DNA from: Corynebacterium hylobatis
Lineage (GTDB): Bacteria > Actinomycetota > Actinomycetes > Mycobacteriales > Mycobacteriaceae
Direction of reading: 5' to 3'
DNA length: 64,000 bases
NCBI RefSeq assembly: GCF_003955685.1
Contig: NZ_RXHJ01000008.1
Span: 1 to 64,000, forward strand
Shown here: positions 1 to 10,664 of the stretch, piece by piece
How positions within the stretch are numbered: the first letter of the stretch is position 1
Layout: every line of letters starts with the position of its first letter
Position numbers and translations under genes: made by a program
Notes under the pieces: generated by a model
Database searches by the model: none
Seen by the model: only the letters and a program-made list of their open reading frames with translations
Told to the model about the DNA's origin: nothing

Positions 1-90
1 CTCACTGTCAAAAAAGACCCGAGACAGCACAAATCCCCCGGCTTTAACCGCGGGGAGGAAGTCAACCGTTGTCTATCTCTGGAGGCACAG

Positions 91-327
91 ATGCTCCGTA
101 AGTCCCTTATCGCACTCGGCACCACCGCGCTGATCATGTCCGGCGCCACCGCGACCGCCAACGCCCAGTCCGCAGCTCCGTACCCGAGCTCCGAGGTCGC
201 CGTCGCCCCGTCCTGGATCCAGACCGTCCAGAGCATCGTCCCGAACGCCCCGGCCGACCAGATCCAGGCCGGCACCCAGATCGGCATCGCCTGGGCCGTC
301 TGGCGCCTGGGTTCCGCCATCATCTAA
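91..327 (+). CDS. Small secreted protein, unknown function
   Basis: 78-residue protein with a clear Sec signal peptide: basic start (MLRKS), hydrophobic core, and an AxA-type cleavage region (ATANAQS) near residue 25. The predicted mature part is only about 50 residues, Pro/Ala/Ile rich with a hydrophobic C-terminus (ending in WRLGSAII). A GGAGG ribosome site lies 6 nt before the ATG. Corynebacteria export many tiny cell-envelope proteins, some of them porins, but I recognise no specific family. It is monocistronic, ending at a hairpin shared with catC. Real gene likely; function unknown. Confidence 0.75.
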   Translation: MLRKSLIALGTTALIMSGATATANAQSAAPYPSSEVAVAPSWIQTVQSIVPNAPADQIQAGTQIGIAWAVWRLGSAII

Positions 328-440
328 GCGAGCGGTAGTCGTCTCAGAACACAACCTCGTGTCCGGCACCGGTATGCCGGGTGGGGAGTTTTTTGTGCCC
401 CAGAACCCGGACAGACACCCTCCACCGCCGCCGCGGGTCA

Positions 441-479
441 AAAGAAGCCGCATCCGTGCACAACGGATGCGGCTTCTTT
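441..479. terminator. Bidirectional rho-independent terminator
   Basis: Perfect 16-bp stem (AAAGAAGCCGCATCCG and its complement) with a 7-nt loop, A-rich on one side and T-rich on the other. It lies between the convergent small secreted gene and catC and can end both transcripts. Confidence 0.85.
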
Positions 480-488
480 CTGTCCTCC

Positions 489-743
489 TCAGCCCGGGTA
501 CGGGCTCAGGGGCTCCACCGTGACCTCCAGCCAGGGATGCAGCGGCAGTGCCGCGATCTGCTGGTGGAGGGCCTCGTGGTCGGGGGCGTCGACAAGCACG
601 ACGAGAGTGTCACTGCCTGTCACGCGCCACACCTGCGGCCAGTCCGCGAGCTGTCCGCGGCTCCGGTCACGCAGGTCGGCGCGGACCTCGGGGTCCATGT
701 CCCCCGGCAGGTTCGCGCACAGGCGCACGAGAAAGGTGGACAC
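489..743 (-). CDS. catC: Muconolactone delta-isomerase
   Basis: 84-residue protein of the muconolactone isomerase family, slightly shorter than the usual ~92-96. It converts muconolactone to beta-ketoadipate enol-lactone in the cytoplasmic catechol branch. Family features visible are the N-terminal strand FLVRLCANLP followed by a charged helix, and the W/V-rich segment QVWRVTGSDTLVVLVD. The start codon shares one base with the end of catB, so the two are translationally coupled. It is the last gene of catABC on the minus strand; a strong hairpin follows. Confidence 0.93.
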   Translation of the reverse strand: MSTFLVRLCANLPGDMDPEVRADLRDRSRGQLADWPQVWRVTGSDTLVVLVDAPDHEALHQQIAALPLHPWLEVTVEPLSPYPG

Positions 744-1864
744 TACTGGCGGGTGAAGCGGTTGATCTTGTCCCAGTCGGGCTCCAGGCCCAGGCCCGGG
801 CCCTCCGGCAGCTTGGCGACGCCGTTCTCGTAGACGATGTCGGTGGTGGTGTAGGACTCCTTGAGCAGCATCGGGCCGAAGAGCTCGGAGCCGTAGTTGA
901 TCGCCGGGGTGGAGCAGGCGAAGTGCAGGGAGGCGGCGGTGCCGAAGGGGCCTTCCAGGGAGGTGGCGCCGTGGCAGGCCAGTCCGCCGGCCTCCGCGAT
1001 GGCGGCGACCTTCTTGGACTCGAGCAGGCCACCGAGCTTGGTGGTCTTCAGGGCGATGACATCAGCGGCCTCCTCACGGACGACGGCCAGGGCATCCGCC
1101 GGGGAGCAGACCGACTCATCGGCCATGACCGGCACACCGATGCGGCGGGTGATCTCCCGCAGGGTGGCCAGGTCGTGGGCCGGGGTGGGCTGCTCGAAGA
1201 GGTCGAAACCGGCATCGGCGAGCACCGGCAGGTACTTCAGGGCGGTCATGCGGTCCCAGCGGGCATTGACGTCGATACGCAGGCTGACCTTGCCGTCGAG
1301 CTCGCGGGCGAGCTCCGCGATGCGGTGGGTGTCCACCGCCGGGTCGCCGGAACCCATCTTCAGCTTGAAGGACTTGTGGCCGTGGGAGGCGATGCGCTCC
1401 TCAATTTCGTTGACCGCCTCGTCGAGCGGCAGCACACCCAGGGCCCAGGTCAGGTCGATCTCGTCGCGCACGCGGCCACCGAGGAGGTCACGGACCGGGA
1501 TGTCCAGGGCACGTGCCCAGGCGTCGTGCATGGCCACATCACAGGCGGCCTTGGCGAAGCGCATGTTGGCCACAGACTTCTCGAAGTCATTCATGATGCC
1601 GGCCAGCTCATTGACGTTGCGGCCGATCATGATCGGGGCCAGGTTGCCGTCGATGATGACCTTCATGGTCTCGGCGTTCTCACCGCCCCACCACGCGCCA
1701 CCAGGGACGACGCCCTCGCCGTAGCCGGTCACGCCGCCCTCGAGGGTGACTGAGACCAGCAGGATGGGCTGGGCCGTCGCGGTGTAGGTGGCGAAGCCGT
1801 GCGGGCGGAAGAGGGGGACGTCGAGAAGCCGGGTCTCAACCTTGGCGATCTTCAGATCAGACAT
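743..1864 (-). CDS. catB: Muconate cycloisomerase
   Basis: 373-residue enolase-superfamily enzyme that cyclises cis,cis-muconate to muconolactone. The KxK pair (FKLKMG, near residues 167-169), the metal ligands in RIDVNARWD, FEQP and ADES, and the later lysine in ALKTTKLGG are all present in the expected order for a muconate-lactonizing enzyme. It lies 99 nt downstream of catA and directly abuts catC, consistent with one catABC transcript. Length is normal and nothing appears damaged. A chloromuconate cycloisomerase is possible by fold, but the neighbours favour the catechol route. Confidence 0.95.
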   Translation of the reverse strand: MSDLKIAKVETRLLDVPLFRPHGFATYTATAQPILLVSVTLEGGVTGYGEGVVPGGAWWGGENAETMKVIIDGNLAPIMIGRNVNELAGIMNDFEKSVANMRFAKAACDVAMHDAWARALDIPVRDLLGGRVRDEIDLTWALGVLPLDEAVNEIEERIASHGHKSFKLKMGSGDPAVDTHRIAELARELDGKVSLRIDVNARWDRMTALKYLPVLADAGFDLFEQPTPAHDLATLREITRRIGVPVMADESVCSPADALAVVREEAADVIALKTTKLGGLLESKKVAAIAEAGGLACHGATSLEGPFGTAASLHFACSTPAINYGSELFGPMLLKESYTTTDIVYENGVAKLPEGPGLGLEPDWDKINRFTRQ

Positions 1865-1963
1865 TCACAATCCTTTGGGTGGTAGATGAAGAAACGGGAA
1901 ACGCCCCATTCCCCCTGCAAGCATAGGGAAATGGGACGTGACCTCAACTATCGGGACGAAGAA

Positions 1964-2946
<983 letters not shown>

Positions 2947-3419
2947 AGGTTGATGCAAGTGCTTTCCACTACAGGTTTCCCCGACACCTCCCGGCCCCCT
3001 CCCCCAGGTTCCGGCAATTCCCGAGGTAGCGGGCACTTTCCGAACACCCATGACCACATTACGCCCCTACCACCCTTGCGATAACCTGGGGATGGCCCCA
3101 ATGGCAACCGGGACCTTCGGGGGTGGAGTCGGGCACGATCTCCACCCCTGAACAGTCCCCAGCCACCCCCGGATACCCCCGCACCCCCTTCGGGCCGGAC
3201 CCCTCCCGACGGAAAATGCAGGTCGAAGGCCGGAGGAGCCCCCGAAAAGGGTCAATATCCGCCATAATCACCCCCTACCACCACCCCCGGAGCCGGAAAT
3301 TTTCTACCACCTCGACGCTCGCCACGGAACATACAAACGAGCAGGCCACGGTCGCTAAGCGAACATAATTATTCGAAAATGAACACGATCCCCCTAATTC
3401 CTCCCAGGACTTCCCCTGG

Positions 3420-3435
3420 TGTGTCTCAGCGCACA
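3420..3435. promoter_or_regulatory. Candidate GlxR (CRP-type) site upstream of benA
   Basis: TGTG-N8-CACA (TGTGTCTCAGCGCACA), about 64 bp before the benA start. The outer tetramers match the GlxR consensus exactly; the inner positions are imperfect. Confidence 0.4.
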
Positions 3436-3498
3436 GATGATCCATGATGGGCGTCATAGCACAACAAGTTTCTGTTTCCTCCCAGATCGGAGATAGCC

Positions 3499-4995
3499 AT
3501 GACCACCGCGCTCACCGCGACCACCGCAACCCGCGAGATCCTCTCCCGCGCACTGGAGAACCGCCCCGAAGAGGGCATCGTCCGCGTCAACCGCGAGGTC
3601 TTCACCGACCAGGAGATCTTCGACCTTGAGATGAAGTACATCTTCGAGGGCAACTGGATCTTCCTCGCCCACGAATCCCAGATCCCGAACGTCGGCGACT
3701 ACTTCACCACCAACATCGGCCGCCAGCCCGTCGTGATCACCCGCAGCAAGGACGGCGAGCTCAACTGCCTGATCAACGCCTGCTCCCACCGTGGCGCCAT
3801 GCTCTGCCGCAAGAAGGTCGACAACCGCACCACCCTGACCTGTCCCTTCCACGGCTGGACCTTCTCCAACGACGGTTCCCTGCTCAAGGTCAAGGATGAG
3901 AAGGACGGCGGCTACCCGGAGAACTTCAACACCGACGGCTCCCACGACCTGCGCCGTGTCCCGAAGTTCGAGTCCTACCGCGGCTTCCTCTTCGCCTCCC
4001 TCAACGCCGACGTTGTCTCCCTCGATGAGCACCTGGGTGATGCCCGCGTGATCATCGACATGCTCGTCGACCAGTCCCCGGACGGCCTCGAGGTCCTCAA
4101 GGGCACCTCCACCTACACCTTCGACGGCAACTGGAAGCTGCAGGCCGAGAACGGTGCCGACGGCTACCACGTCTCCTCCACCCACTGGAACTACGCGGCC
4201 ACCACCTCCCGCCGCACCACCGGCGAGTCCGCCAACGAGACCAAGGCCATGGACGCCGGCAAGTGGGGGGAGCAGGGCGGCGGATACTTCTCCTTCCCGA
4301 ACGGACACCTGGTCCTGTGGACCGACTGGGCCAACCCGGAGGACCGTCCGATGTACGACCGCCTCGACCAGCTCAAGGAGCTGCACGGTGAGGAGCGCGG
4401 CAACTTCATGGTCGGTGCCTCCCGCAACCTGTGCCTCTACCCGAACCTCTACCTGATGGACCAGTTCTCCACCCAGATCCGCCGTCTTGAGCCGGTCGCA
4501 GTGGACAAGACCGAGGTCTCCATCTGGTGCATCGCTCCCAAGGGTGAGTCCGCGGAGTCCCGCGCGACCCGTATCCGCCAGTACGAGGACTTCTTCAACG
4601 CCACCGGCATGGCCACCCCGGATGACCTGGAGGAGTTCCGCTCCTGCCAGAAGACCTACCAGGCCACCGCCTTCCCGTGGAACGACATGACCCGTGGCCT
4701 GCACCAGCAGGTCGAGGGCCTCAACGACAAGGCCCGTTCCCTAGGTCTGTCCTCCGTCCTGTCCTCCGGTGCCCGCACCGAGGATGAGGGCCTGTACCCG
4801 ATCCAGCACGCCTACTGGGAAAAGGTCATGTTCGAGGCTGTCGAGGCCGAGGATGCCGAGGGCGAGTCCAAGCAGGTCATCGACGACCGCTTCGCGCAGG
4901 AGGCCACCGCCGAGTTCGCCAAGGCCCGCGCCGCCGCCCGCCTGGCAGCCAAGGGCGATGCCCCGGCCCGCCGCCGTCGCCGCACCCGCGGCTAG
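3499..4995 (+). CDS. benA: Benzoate 1,2-dioxygenase, large (alpha) subunit
   Basis: 498-residue oxygenase component that dihydroxylates benzoate to the cis-diol carboxylate. The Rieske [2Fe-2S] motif is CSHRG (Cys about 95) to CPFH (Cys about 115). The mononuclear iron site is DGYHVSSTH, with Asp near 221 and the first His near 224. A GGAG site precedes the ATG. The last residues are a basic Arg-rich tail ([10 protein letters not shown]), somewhat unusual. First gene of benABCD. Length is a little above the usual ~450-460 because of the C-terminal extension. Confidence 0.96.
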   Translation: MTTALTATTATREILSRALENRPEEGIVRVNREVFTDQEIFDLEMKYIFEGNWIFLAHESQIPNVGDYFTTNIGRQPVVITRSKDGELNCLINACSHRGAMLCRKKVDNRTTLTCPFHGWTFSNDGSLLKVKDEKDGGYPENFNTDGSHDLRRVPKFESYRGFLFASLNADVVSLDEHLGDARVIIDMLVDQSPDGLEVLKGTSTYTFDGNWKLQAENGADGYHVSSTHWNYAATTSRRTTGESANETKAMDAGKWGEQGGGYFSFPNGHLVLWTDWANPEDRPMYDRLDQLKELHGEERGNFMVGASRNLCLYPNLYLMDQFSTQIRRLEPVAVDKTEVSIWCIAPKGESAESRATRIRQYEDFFNATGMATPDDLEEFRSCQKTYQATAFPWNDMTRGLHQQVEGLNDKARSLGLSSVLSSGARTEDEGLYPIQHAYWEKVMFEAVEAEDAEGESKQVIDDRFAQEATAEFAKARAAARLAAKGDAPARRRRRTRG

Positions 4996-5048
4996 TCCCG
5001 CCCGCCACAGCCCTTCCCCACTTCTTTCCCAGCACAAAGGAGAAAACC

Positions 5049-5555
5049 ATGACCACGTCGATTGCCGAGATCACCCGTACCGAGATCGAGGACTTCATCT
5101 ACTACGAGAACCGTCTTCTCGACGACCGCAAGTTCGAGGAGTGGCTCGAGCTCTACCGCGAGGACGCCGAGTACTGGATGCCGGCCTGGGATGTCGACGA
5201 CACCCTCACCCAGGACCCGCACCAGGAGATCTCCCTGATCTACTACCCGAACCGTGGTGGCCTGGAGGACCGTGTCTTCCGTATCCGCACCGAGCGTTCC
5301 TCCGCGACCTCCATCCCGGAGCCGCGCACCGGCCATTACGCCACCAACGTCGAAATCCTCGAGCGTCGCGACGGTGAGGTCGATGTCCGCTACAACTGGA
5401 TCTCCTACTACTTCCGCTACAACACCACCGACCACTACTTCGGTACCACGTGGCTGACCCTGGATGTCTCCGGAGAGTCCCCGCTGATCACCAAGAAGAA
5501 GATCGTCCTGAAGAACGACTACATCCACCACGTCGTCGACATCTACCAGGTCTAG
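5049..5555 (+). CDS. benB: Benzoate 1,2-dioxygenase, small (beta) subunit
   Basis: 168-residue beta subunit of a ring-hydroxylating dioxygenase (cystatin-like fold, structural role in the alpha3beta3 hexamer). Typical features are the N-terminal IEDFIYYENRLLDDRKFEEW helix and the aspartate/tyrosine-rich WLELYREDAEYWMPAW region. It lies 53 nt after benA with an AAAGGAG ribosome site. Paired with benA, it leaves little doubt. Confidence 0.95.
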   Translation: MTTSIAEITRTEIEDFIYYENRLLDDRKFEEWLELYREDAEYWMPAWDVDDTLTQDPHQEISLIYYPNRGGLEDRVFRIRTERSSATSIPEPRTGHYATNVEILERRDGEVDVRYNWISYYFRYNTTDHYFGTTWLTLDVSGESPLITKKKIVLKNDYIHHVVDIYQV

Positions 5556-5567
5556 GAGCACCATCAC

Positions 5568-7130
5568 ATGACCCACCAGATTGCCCTTGCCTTCGAGGAC
5601 GGCGTCACCCGTTTCATCGAATGTGAAGAGGATCAGACCATCGCTGATGCGGCCTACCAGGCCCGCATCAACATCCCCTTCGACTGCCGTGACGGCGCCT
5701 GCGGCACCTGCAAGTCCTTCTGCGAGTCCGGCGACTACGACGAGGGCGACTACATCGAGGATGCGCTCTCCGATGACGAGGCCGCCGACGGCTACATCCT
5801 GACCTGCCAGGCCAAGCCGCACACCGACATGGTCGTCCAGATCGCCACGACCTCCGTGCTGGCCAAGACCGGCGCCTCCACCCTCATCGGCACCATCACC
5901 GAGCTGGAGCGCCTGTCGGAGTCGACCGTGAAGTTCGCCGTGCAGATCGAGGACCGCGAGACCCTCAACTACCTGCCCGGCCAGTACATGAACATCGCGC
6001 CGCCGAACTCGGACTTCCACCGGTCCTACTCCTTCTCCTCCGGCCCGAGCGATGACATCGTCACCTTCCTGGTCAAACTGACCCGTGGTGGACTGATGTC
6101 GGAGTACCTCACCGACACCGCGAAGGTCGGCGACCGCCTCAACCTCACCGGCCCGATGGGCTCGTTCTTCCTGCGCGAGCCGCTCAACCCGATCCTGCTG
6201 CTGGCCGGCGGCACCGGCCTGGCCCCGGTCCTGTCGATCCTGGAGAAGCTGAGCGAGGACGAGCTTCTCGACGTCCCCGTCCGCCTCATCTACGGCGCCA
6301 CCTTCGACCACGACCTGGTGGAACTGGAGAAGATCGAGACCTTCAAGGACCGTCTCCCCGACTTCGACTGGTTCTCTGTCGTCTCCGACCCGGAGACCAG
6401 GAACGAGCGCAAGGGCTACGTCACCGACCACATGGACGTGGACGAGCACCTGCATGGTGGCGAGGCTGATGTCTACCTCTGCGGCCCGCCGCCGATGGTC
6501 GAGGCCGTGCGTGTCTTCCTCAACGACCAGGAGAACCCGCCGCTGAACTTCTACTACGAGAAGTTCTCCTCCGCTGCCGGCCCCACCGGCGACTCCTCCG
6601 TCACCGCGGAGACCACCTCCACGGACACCTCCGCCGAGGTCACCATCTCCGCACCGGGTGTGGAGACCGGCCAGGTCCACCGCCTGGACGACACCACCCG
6701 CGGCATCTTCGAGGCCCGCATGGCCCTCGAGGTCGGTGTGGCCACCCTCGTGACCAACATCCTCGACGAAGAGGACTTCGTCGCATTCCGCGAACTCGCG
6801 GAGAAGGCGAACTCCTTCATCGAGGGCGAGAAGGTCACCGACCTGGCCGGCTACATCACGGCCAACGATGCCTACCACGAGTTCCTCTTCGAGCGTGCCG
6901 GCAACGACGCGATGCTGCAGGCCTACCGCAACCTGGAGGTCCCGAAGGTGATGGACCGCGAGCTGGAGAACGAGGGCTTCATGCACGCCGACATCGCCCA
7001 GGAGCACCACGACATCATCGACGCTCTCGAGGCCAAGGACCTCAGCCGTGTCCGTGAGCTGCTGGAGCTGCACAACACCCACGCCATCGAGACCATGACC
7101 CAGGTCGGGTCGTCCAAGGTGGACGCATGA
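5568..7130 (+). CDS. benC: Benzoate dioxygenase reductase with C-terminal FCD domain
   Basis: 520 residues. The N-terminal ~95 are a plant-type [2Fe-2S] ferredoxin (Cys 40, 45, 48 and 80). Next comes an FAD/NAD(P)H reductase module (RSYSFSS for flavin, AGGTGLAPV for nucleotide, YLCGPPPMVEAV), ending near residue 335. Classical BenC stops there (~340 residues). A linker rich in Ser/Thr/Val leads to residues ~375-510, which read as an FCD domain, the effector-binding part of FadR-type GntR regulators: FEARMALEV, NDAYHEFLFERAGN, EHHDIIDALEAKD, ELHNTHAIE, with the Asp/His metal-ligand pattern kept. No DNA-binding domain accompanies it. From memory the C. glutamicum BenC is also about 510 residues. 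The end overlaps benD (ATGA). Confidence 0.93.
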   Translation: MTHQIALAFEDGVTRFIECEEDQTIADAAYQARINIPFDCRDGACGTCKSFCESGDYDEGDYIEDALSDDEAADGYILTCQAKPHTDMVVQIATTSVLAKTGASTLIGTITELERLSESTVKFAVQIEDRETLNYLPGQYMNIAPPNSDFHRSYSFSSGPSDDIVTFLVKLTRGGLMSEYLTDTAKVGDRLNLTGPMGSFFLREPLNPILLLAGGTGLAPVLSILEKLSEDELLDVPVRLIYGATFDHDLVELEKIETFKDRLPDFDWFSVVSDPETRNERKGYVTDHMDVDEHLHGGEADVYLCGPPPMVEAVRVFLNDQENPPLNFYYEKFSSAAGPTGDSSVTAETTSTDTSAEVTISAPGVETGQVHRLDDTTRGIFEARMALEVGVATLVTNILDEEDFVAFRELAEKANSFIEGEKVTDLAGYITANDAYHEFLFERAGNDAMLQAYRNLEVPKVMDRELENEGFMHADIAQEHHDIIDALEAKDLSRVRELLELHNTHAIETMTQVGSSKVDA

Positions 7131-7975
7131 GCAGTGACGCAAAAGGCTCCATGCCCACCGGCGAAGGGGTCTCCGGTATTCCGGAGTTCTTCACCCCTCA
7201 GCGTTTCGCCGGCCAGAACGTCCTGATCACCGGTGCCGCACAGGGCATCGGCCAGGCAGTCGCCCACCGCATCGCCCACGAGAACGGTTCGCTGTTCCTC
7301 GTGGACCGCGCTGAACTCGTCCACGAGGTCGCCGCAGAACTCGCGGAGGTCACCCCCGGGACCGTCGGGTCGGCCACCGCCGACCTGGAGACCTGGGAGG
7401 GCGCTGAGGGCATGGTGGCCGCGGCCGTCGAGAAGCTCGGACACATCGACGTCGTGATCAACAACGTCGGCGGCACGATCTGGGCGAAACCCTTCGAGCA
7501 CTACACCCCGGAGGAGATCGAGAAGGAGATCCACCGCTCGCTGTTCACCACCCTGTGGTCGGTGCGCGCCGAGCTGCCGGCCCTCATCGACAACGGCGGC
7601 GGCACCATCGTCAACGTTTCCTCGGTGGCCACCCGCGGCGTCAACCGCGTGCCCTACGCAGCGGCAAAGGGTGGGGTCAATGCACTGGTCAGCGCTCTGG
7701 CGCTCGAAGCAGCGGAGAAGAACATCCGTGTTGTCGCCACCGCACCGGGCGGCACCCTCGCACCGGCCCGCAAGGTCCAGCGCGGACCCGGTCCGGAAGA
7801 TGGGCAGGCAAAGGAGTGGTACCAGCAGATCGTCGACCAGACGATCGACTCCTCCCTGTTCAAGCGCTACGGTACCCTCGCCGAGCAGGCCGCACCGATC
7901 GTGTTCCTGGCCTCCCGCGAGGCCAGCTACATCACCGGCTCGGTTCTGCCGGTGGCAGGTGGAGACCAGGGCTGA
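7127..7975 (+). CDS. benD: cis-1,2-dihydroxybenzoate (benzoate diol) dehydrogenase
   Basis: 282-residue classical short-chain dehydrogenase that oxidises and decarboxylates the benzoate cis-diol to catechol with NAD+. The Rossmann motif GAAQGIG is near residue 40, the NNVGG motif follows, and the catalytic Ser and YAAAK (Tyr-x3-Lys) are present. Its ATG overlaps the benC stop by 4 nt. The N-terminus is about 20 residues longer than a minimal SDR. Last structural gene of the ben operon. Confidence 0.94.
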   Translation: MSSDAKGSMPTGEGVSGIPEFFTPQRFAGQNVLITGAAQGIGQAVAHRIAHENGSLFLVDRAELVHEVAAELAEVTPGTVGSATADLETWEGAEGMVAAAVEKLGHIDVVINNVGGTIWAKPFEHYTPEEIEKEIHRSLFTTLWSVRAELPALIDNGGGTIVNVSSVATRGVNRVPYAAAKGGVNALVSALALEAAEKNIRVVATAPGGTLAPARKVQRGPGPEDGQAKEWYQQIVDQTIDSSLFKRYGTLAEQAAPIVFLASREASYITGSVLPVAGGDQG

Positions 7976-7992
7976 TGACAAAGGGCAGGTGT

Positions 7993-7998
7993 TAGCGT
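7993..7998 (+). promoter_or_regulatory. -10 element of a leaderless promoter for the LuxR-type regulator
   Basis: TAGCGT followed by exactly 7 nt and GTG at 8006. The geometry fits an actinobacterial leaderless promoter and argues for 8006 rather than the GTG at 7997 as the start. Confidence 0.5.
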
Positions 7999-8005
7999 GG
8001 GGGTC

Positions 8006-10663
8006 GTGTACTCCTCCCATACCTTCGGTTCCCAGCAGGCCTCGGGCAAGATCCTGCGCACCATGATCGATGAGGTCATGGAGCTCGAGCCCGGCAACGG
8101 CCTGCTGTTCCTGGCCACCGGCCCGGTGGGGTCGGGCAAGTCCTCCCTCGTGAGGGAGCTCGCCCGTTCCCTGCCGGGCTGGTCCGGTATCCGGGTCTCG
8201 GCGCTGTCCTGGCACGCGGATGATGAGGGCTCGCTCCTCGAGCACATCCTCGACCGCGCCGGCCACGACGGCACCCTCACCGAGCTCGTCGACCGGGAGG
8301 GCGCGCGCACCGCCATCGTCATCGACGACGCCCACTGGGCGGACGTAACGTCACTGCGCAAGGTCATCGAGGCCTCCCGCCGTCTGCGGAAGGGACGCCT
8401 CGCGGTGATCATGACCGCCTCGGACAAGGACGACGCCTCTGATGACCTGCCCATGACTCGGCTGCGTGAACTGGCGGACCACTCGGTCACGCTCGCCCCG
8501 CTCGATGTGGAGGACGTGGCCGCGCTCGCCCTGTCCACCATCGGCGCCCACCTGTCCCCGCTCGCCGCGGCAGAACTGCGTGACCTCACAGGGGGCCGTC
8601 CCGGCCGTATCCAGGAGGTCCTGCAGGCCGCACCCGCGGACCACTGGCGCCTGTCCAATCCCCAGATCCCCATCCCCAAGCCCTGGCGCGCCGCGCTGGA
8701 ACGCCGCACCCGCGGGCTCGACGTGAACGCCGTGCTCGTCGCCGTGGCCATCCTGCCGGGCACCGGTACGGGCAGCCCGGGGCTGATCCGTTTCCTCGCC
8801 GACGACCTGGACGGCTCGCTTGTCGACGCCGCCGTCGACGCCGACCTCCTTGAACTGCTGCCGAACTCCGGCGACCCGGTGCTGCGTTTCACCCACCCCA
8901 CCGACCGCGCCGTCATCCGCGCCACCACCGGCCCGACCCAGGTCACACGCCTGCACCGCCGTGCAGCCCAGTACCACCGGGCGTCCAACAACATCGACGC
9001 CGCCCTCATTCACGAGGCCCTCGGTGTCGAGGGTACCGATGATGACACCGCCCGCCGACTTGCGGAGCGCGGCGAGCAGCTCGGTGCCGCCGGCCGGTGG
9101 CTGGACGCCGCCGACGCCTTCGCACTGGCCGCCCGGGTGGCCTCCCACCCGGATGTCTCCCACGACCAGCACCTCAACTCCATCGAGGCGCTCATCGCCG
9201 CCTCCGACATCCCCCGCGCCAGACTCCACGCCGGGTCGATGTCCCGGGCAGTCCGGGACGCGAAGGTTGACTCGATGCGCAGTTACCTGGCTCTCCATGA
9301 GGGGCGCCGCTCCGAGGCCGTCAGCCTCATCAACCGCGCCTGGGACACCCTCGAGGAAACCCGCTCCACCGACGCTGCCATGCGCACCCGTGTCGCCTCC
9401 CGGCAGGTGCTGGTGCATCTGGCGAACTGGGAACTGGAGAAGGTCGTCGAATGGGCACAGATCACCGACGACTGGGCACCGGAGACCTCCCCCACCCGCA
9501 TCGAGGCGCAGTACATCTCGATGATCGGCCGCAGCGCACTGACCCGTTCCATCCCTCCAGATGTCCCGCTCCCCGGTGAGACCCCCACCCTGGCCCAGCG
9601 CCGCAACATGGCTGCCGGCTGGATCCACCTCGTCCATGACGATCCCGTCGCGGCCCGCCGCTATCTGCAGTACAACCCCGGTGACGAAGGCTCCGAGCGT
9701 ATTTCCCTGTGGATGGACAGCTGGCTGGCCCGTGCCCTGTTCATCCTCGGCGAGTACGCCGCGGCCGAGCGGACTGTGGAGCGCGGGCTGGCCCGTGCGG
9801 AACGTTTCGGTATCCGCTTTCTCGAGCCGCTGCTGTTGTGGACGGGCTCGCAGATCGCCAGTTACAGGGGAGACCGCGAACTGTCCCGCGCCTACATCAA
9901 CCGGCTCACCCTGAGCCACGACGCCTTCGTCATCCAGCGCATACCCTCGGCCATGTCCCGAATGCTCATCAGTGGCATCGAAGGGGACGTCTCGGGTGTG
10001 AACCGGGCAGGTGAGGCGCTCATGGCCATCAGCCGGGAGACCGACACCGGACAGCCCGGTTTCTGGCCCTGGGAGGATGTGTGGGGCCAGCATCTCGTAC
10101 TCACCGGACGTATCGACGAAGCCGACGAACTCACCAGCGCCGCAGAGGAACGCGCCGCCCAGTCAGGTATCAGCTCACTGCATGCCAAACTCGCAGTACC
10201 CCGTGCCGGTATCCTCATGCACCGCGGCGACATCGAGGGCGGCATCCGCCGGTTCGAGGAGGCCATCGAACTCATCGACTCCCTCGCCATGCCCTCCTAC
10301 CAGTCCCGGATCCTCTACGAGTACGGCCGCGTACTGCGCCGCCTCGGGCGCCGCCGCAAGGCCGATGAGGTCTTCGCCCGCGCCGGTGAGGTTTTTGCAG
10401 CGATGGGCGCCACCGAATTCGTCAACCGCTGCAACCGCGAACGCCGCGCCGGCGGACTGGGCACCCGCACCACCGGTGCCGGTGGGCTGACCCCGCAGGA
10501 GGAGGAGATCGCGAAGCTCGTCGCCGAAGGAGCAACCAACCGAGAGGTCGCCCGCGAGCTCTTCCTCTCCTCCAAGACTGTTGAGTACCACCTCACCCGC
10601 GTCTACCGGAAGCTCGGTGTGCGCACCCGTAACGAGCTGCCGCGGGTACTGGACGAGCTGTAG
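8006..10663 (+). CDS. Large ATP-binding LuxR-family regulator of the ben operon
   Basis: About 885-residue LAL/STAND-type regulator. Near the N-terminus is a Walker A (GPVGSGKSS) and then a Walker B (IVIDDAHWAD). The middle is a long helical TPR-like region, and the last ~60 residues are a LuxR HTH (LTPQEEEIAKLVAEGATNRE, SSKTVEYHLTRVYRKL). It follows benD by 30 nt and is the obvious candidate activator of ben genes. A homologue sits at the same place in C. glutamicum (from memory). Start uncertain: GTG 8006 (leaderless geometry) or GTG 7997. The end nearly touches the convergent dioxygenase gene. Confidence 0.88.
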   Translation: MYSSHTFGSQQASGKILRTMIDEVMELEPGNGLLFLATGPVGSGKSSLVRELARSLPGWSGIRVSALSWHADDEGSLLEHILDRAGHDGTLTELVDREGARTAIVIDDAHWADVTSLRKVIEASRRLRKGRLAVIMTASDKDDASDDLPMTRLRELADHSVTLAPLDVEDVAALALSTIGAHLSPLAAAELRDLTGGRPGRIQEVLQAAPADHWRLSNPQIPIPKPWRAALERRTRGLDVNAVLVAVAILPGTGTGSPGLIRFLADDLDGSLVDAAVDADLLELLPNSGDPVLRFTHPTDRAVIRATTGPTQVTRLHRRAAQYHRASNNIDAALIHEALGVEGTDDDTARRLAERGEQLGAAGRWLDAADAFALAARVASHPDVSHDQHLNSIEALIAASDIPRARLHAGSMSRAVRDAKVDSMRSYLALHEGRRSEAVSLINRAWDTLEETRSTDAAMRTRVASRQVLVHLANWELEKVVEWAQITDDWAPETSPTRIEAQYISMIGRSALTRSIPPDVPLPGETPTLAQRRNMAAGWIHLVHDDPVAARRYLQYNPGDEGSERISLWMDSWLARALFILGEYAAAERTVERGLARAERFGIRFLEPLLLWTGSQIASYRGDRELSRAYINRLTLSHDAFVIQRIPSAMSRMLISGIEGDVSGVNRAGEALMAISRETDTGQPGFWPWEDVWGQHLVLTGRIDEADELTSAAEERAAQSGISSLHAKLAVPRAGILMHRGDIEGGIRRFEEAIELIDSLAMPSYQSRILYEYGRVLRRLGRRRKADEVFARAGEVFAAMGATEFVNRCNRERRAGGLGTRTTGAGGLTPQEEEIAKLVAEGATNREVARELFLSSKTVEYHLTRVYRKLGVRTRNELPRVLDEL

Positions 10664-10664
10664 G

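Noticed and set aside
3123..3368. Short open frames in the cat/ben intergenic region
   Set aside because: No ribosome sites, odd Pro/Arg composition and no recognisable motif; treated as non-coding control DNA.
6690..7130. FCD region of BenC as a separate GntR-type regulator gene
   Set aside because: The frame is continuous with the reductase, there is no internal start with a ribosome site, and no helix-turn-helix domain is present.
4992..7142. 716-codon open frame antisense to benB and benC
   Set aside because: Repetitive Val/Gly/Asp composition typical of a GC shadow frame; benB and benC on the other strand have unmistakable motifs.
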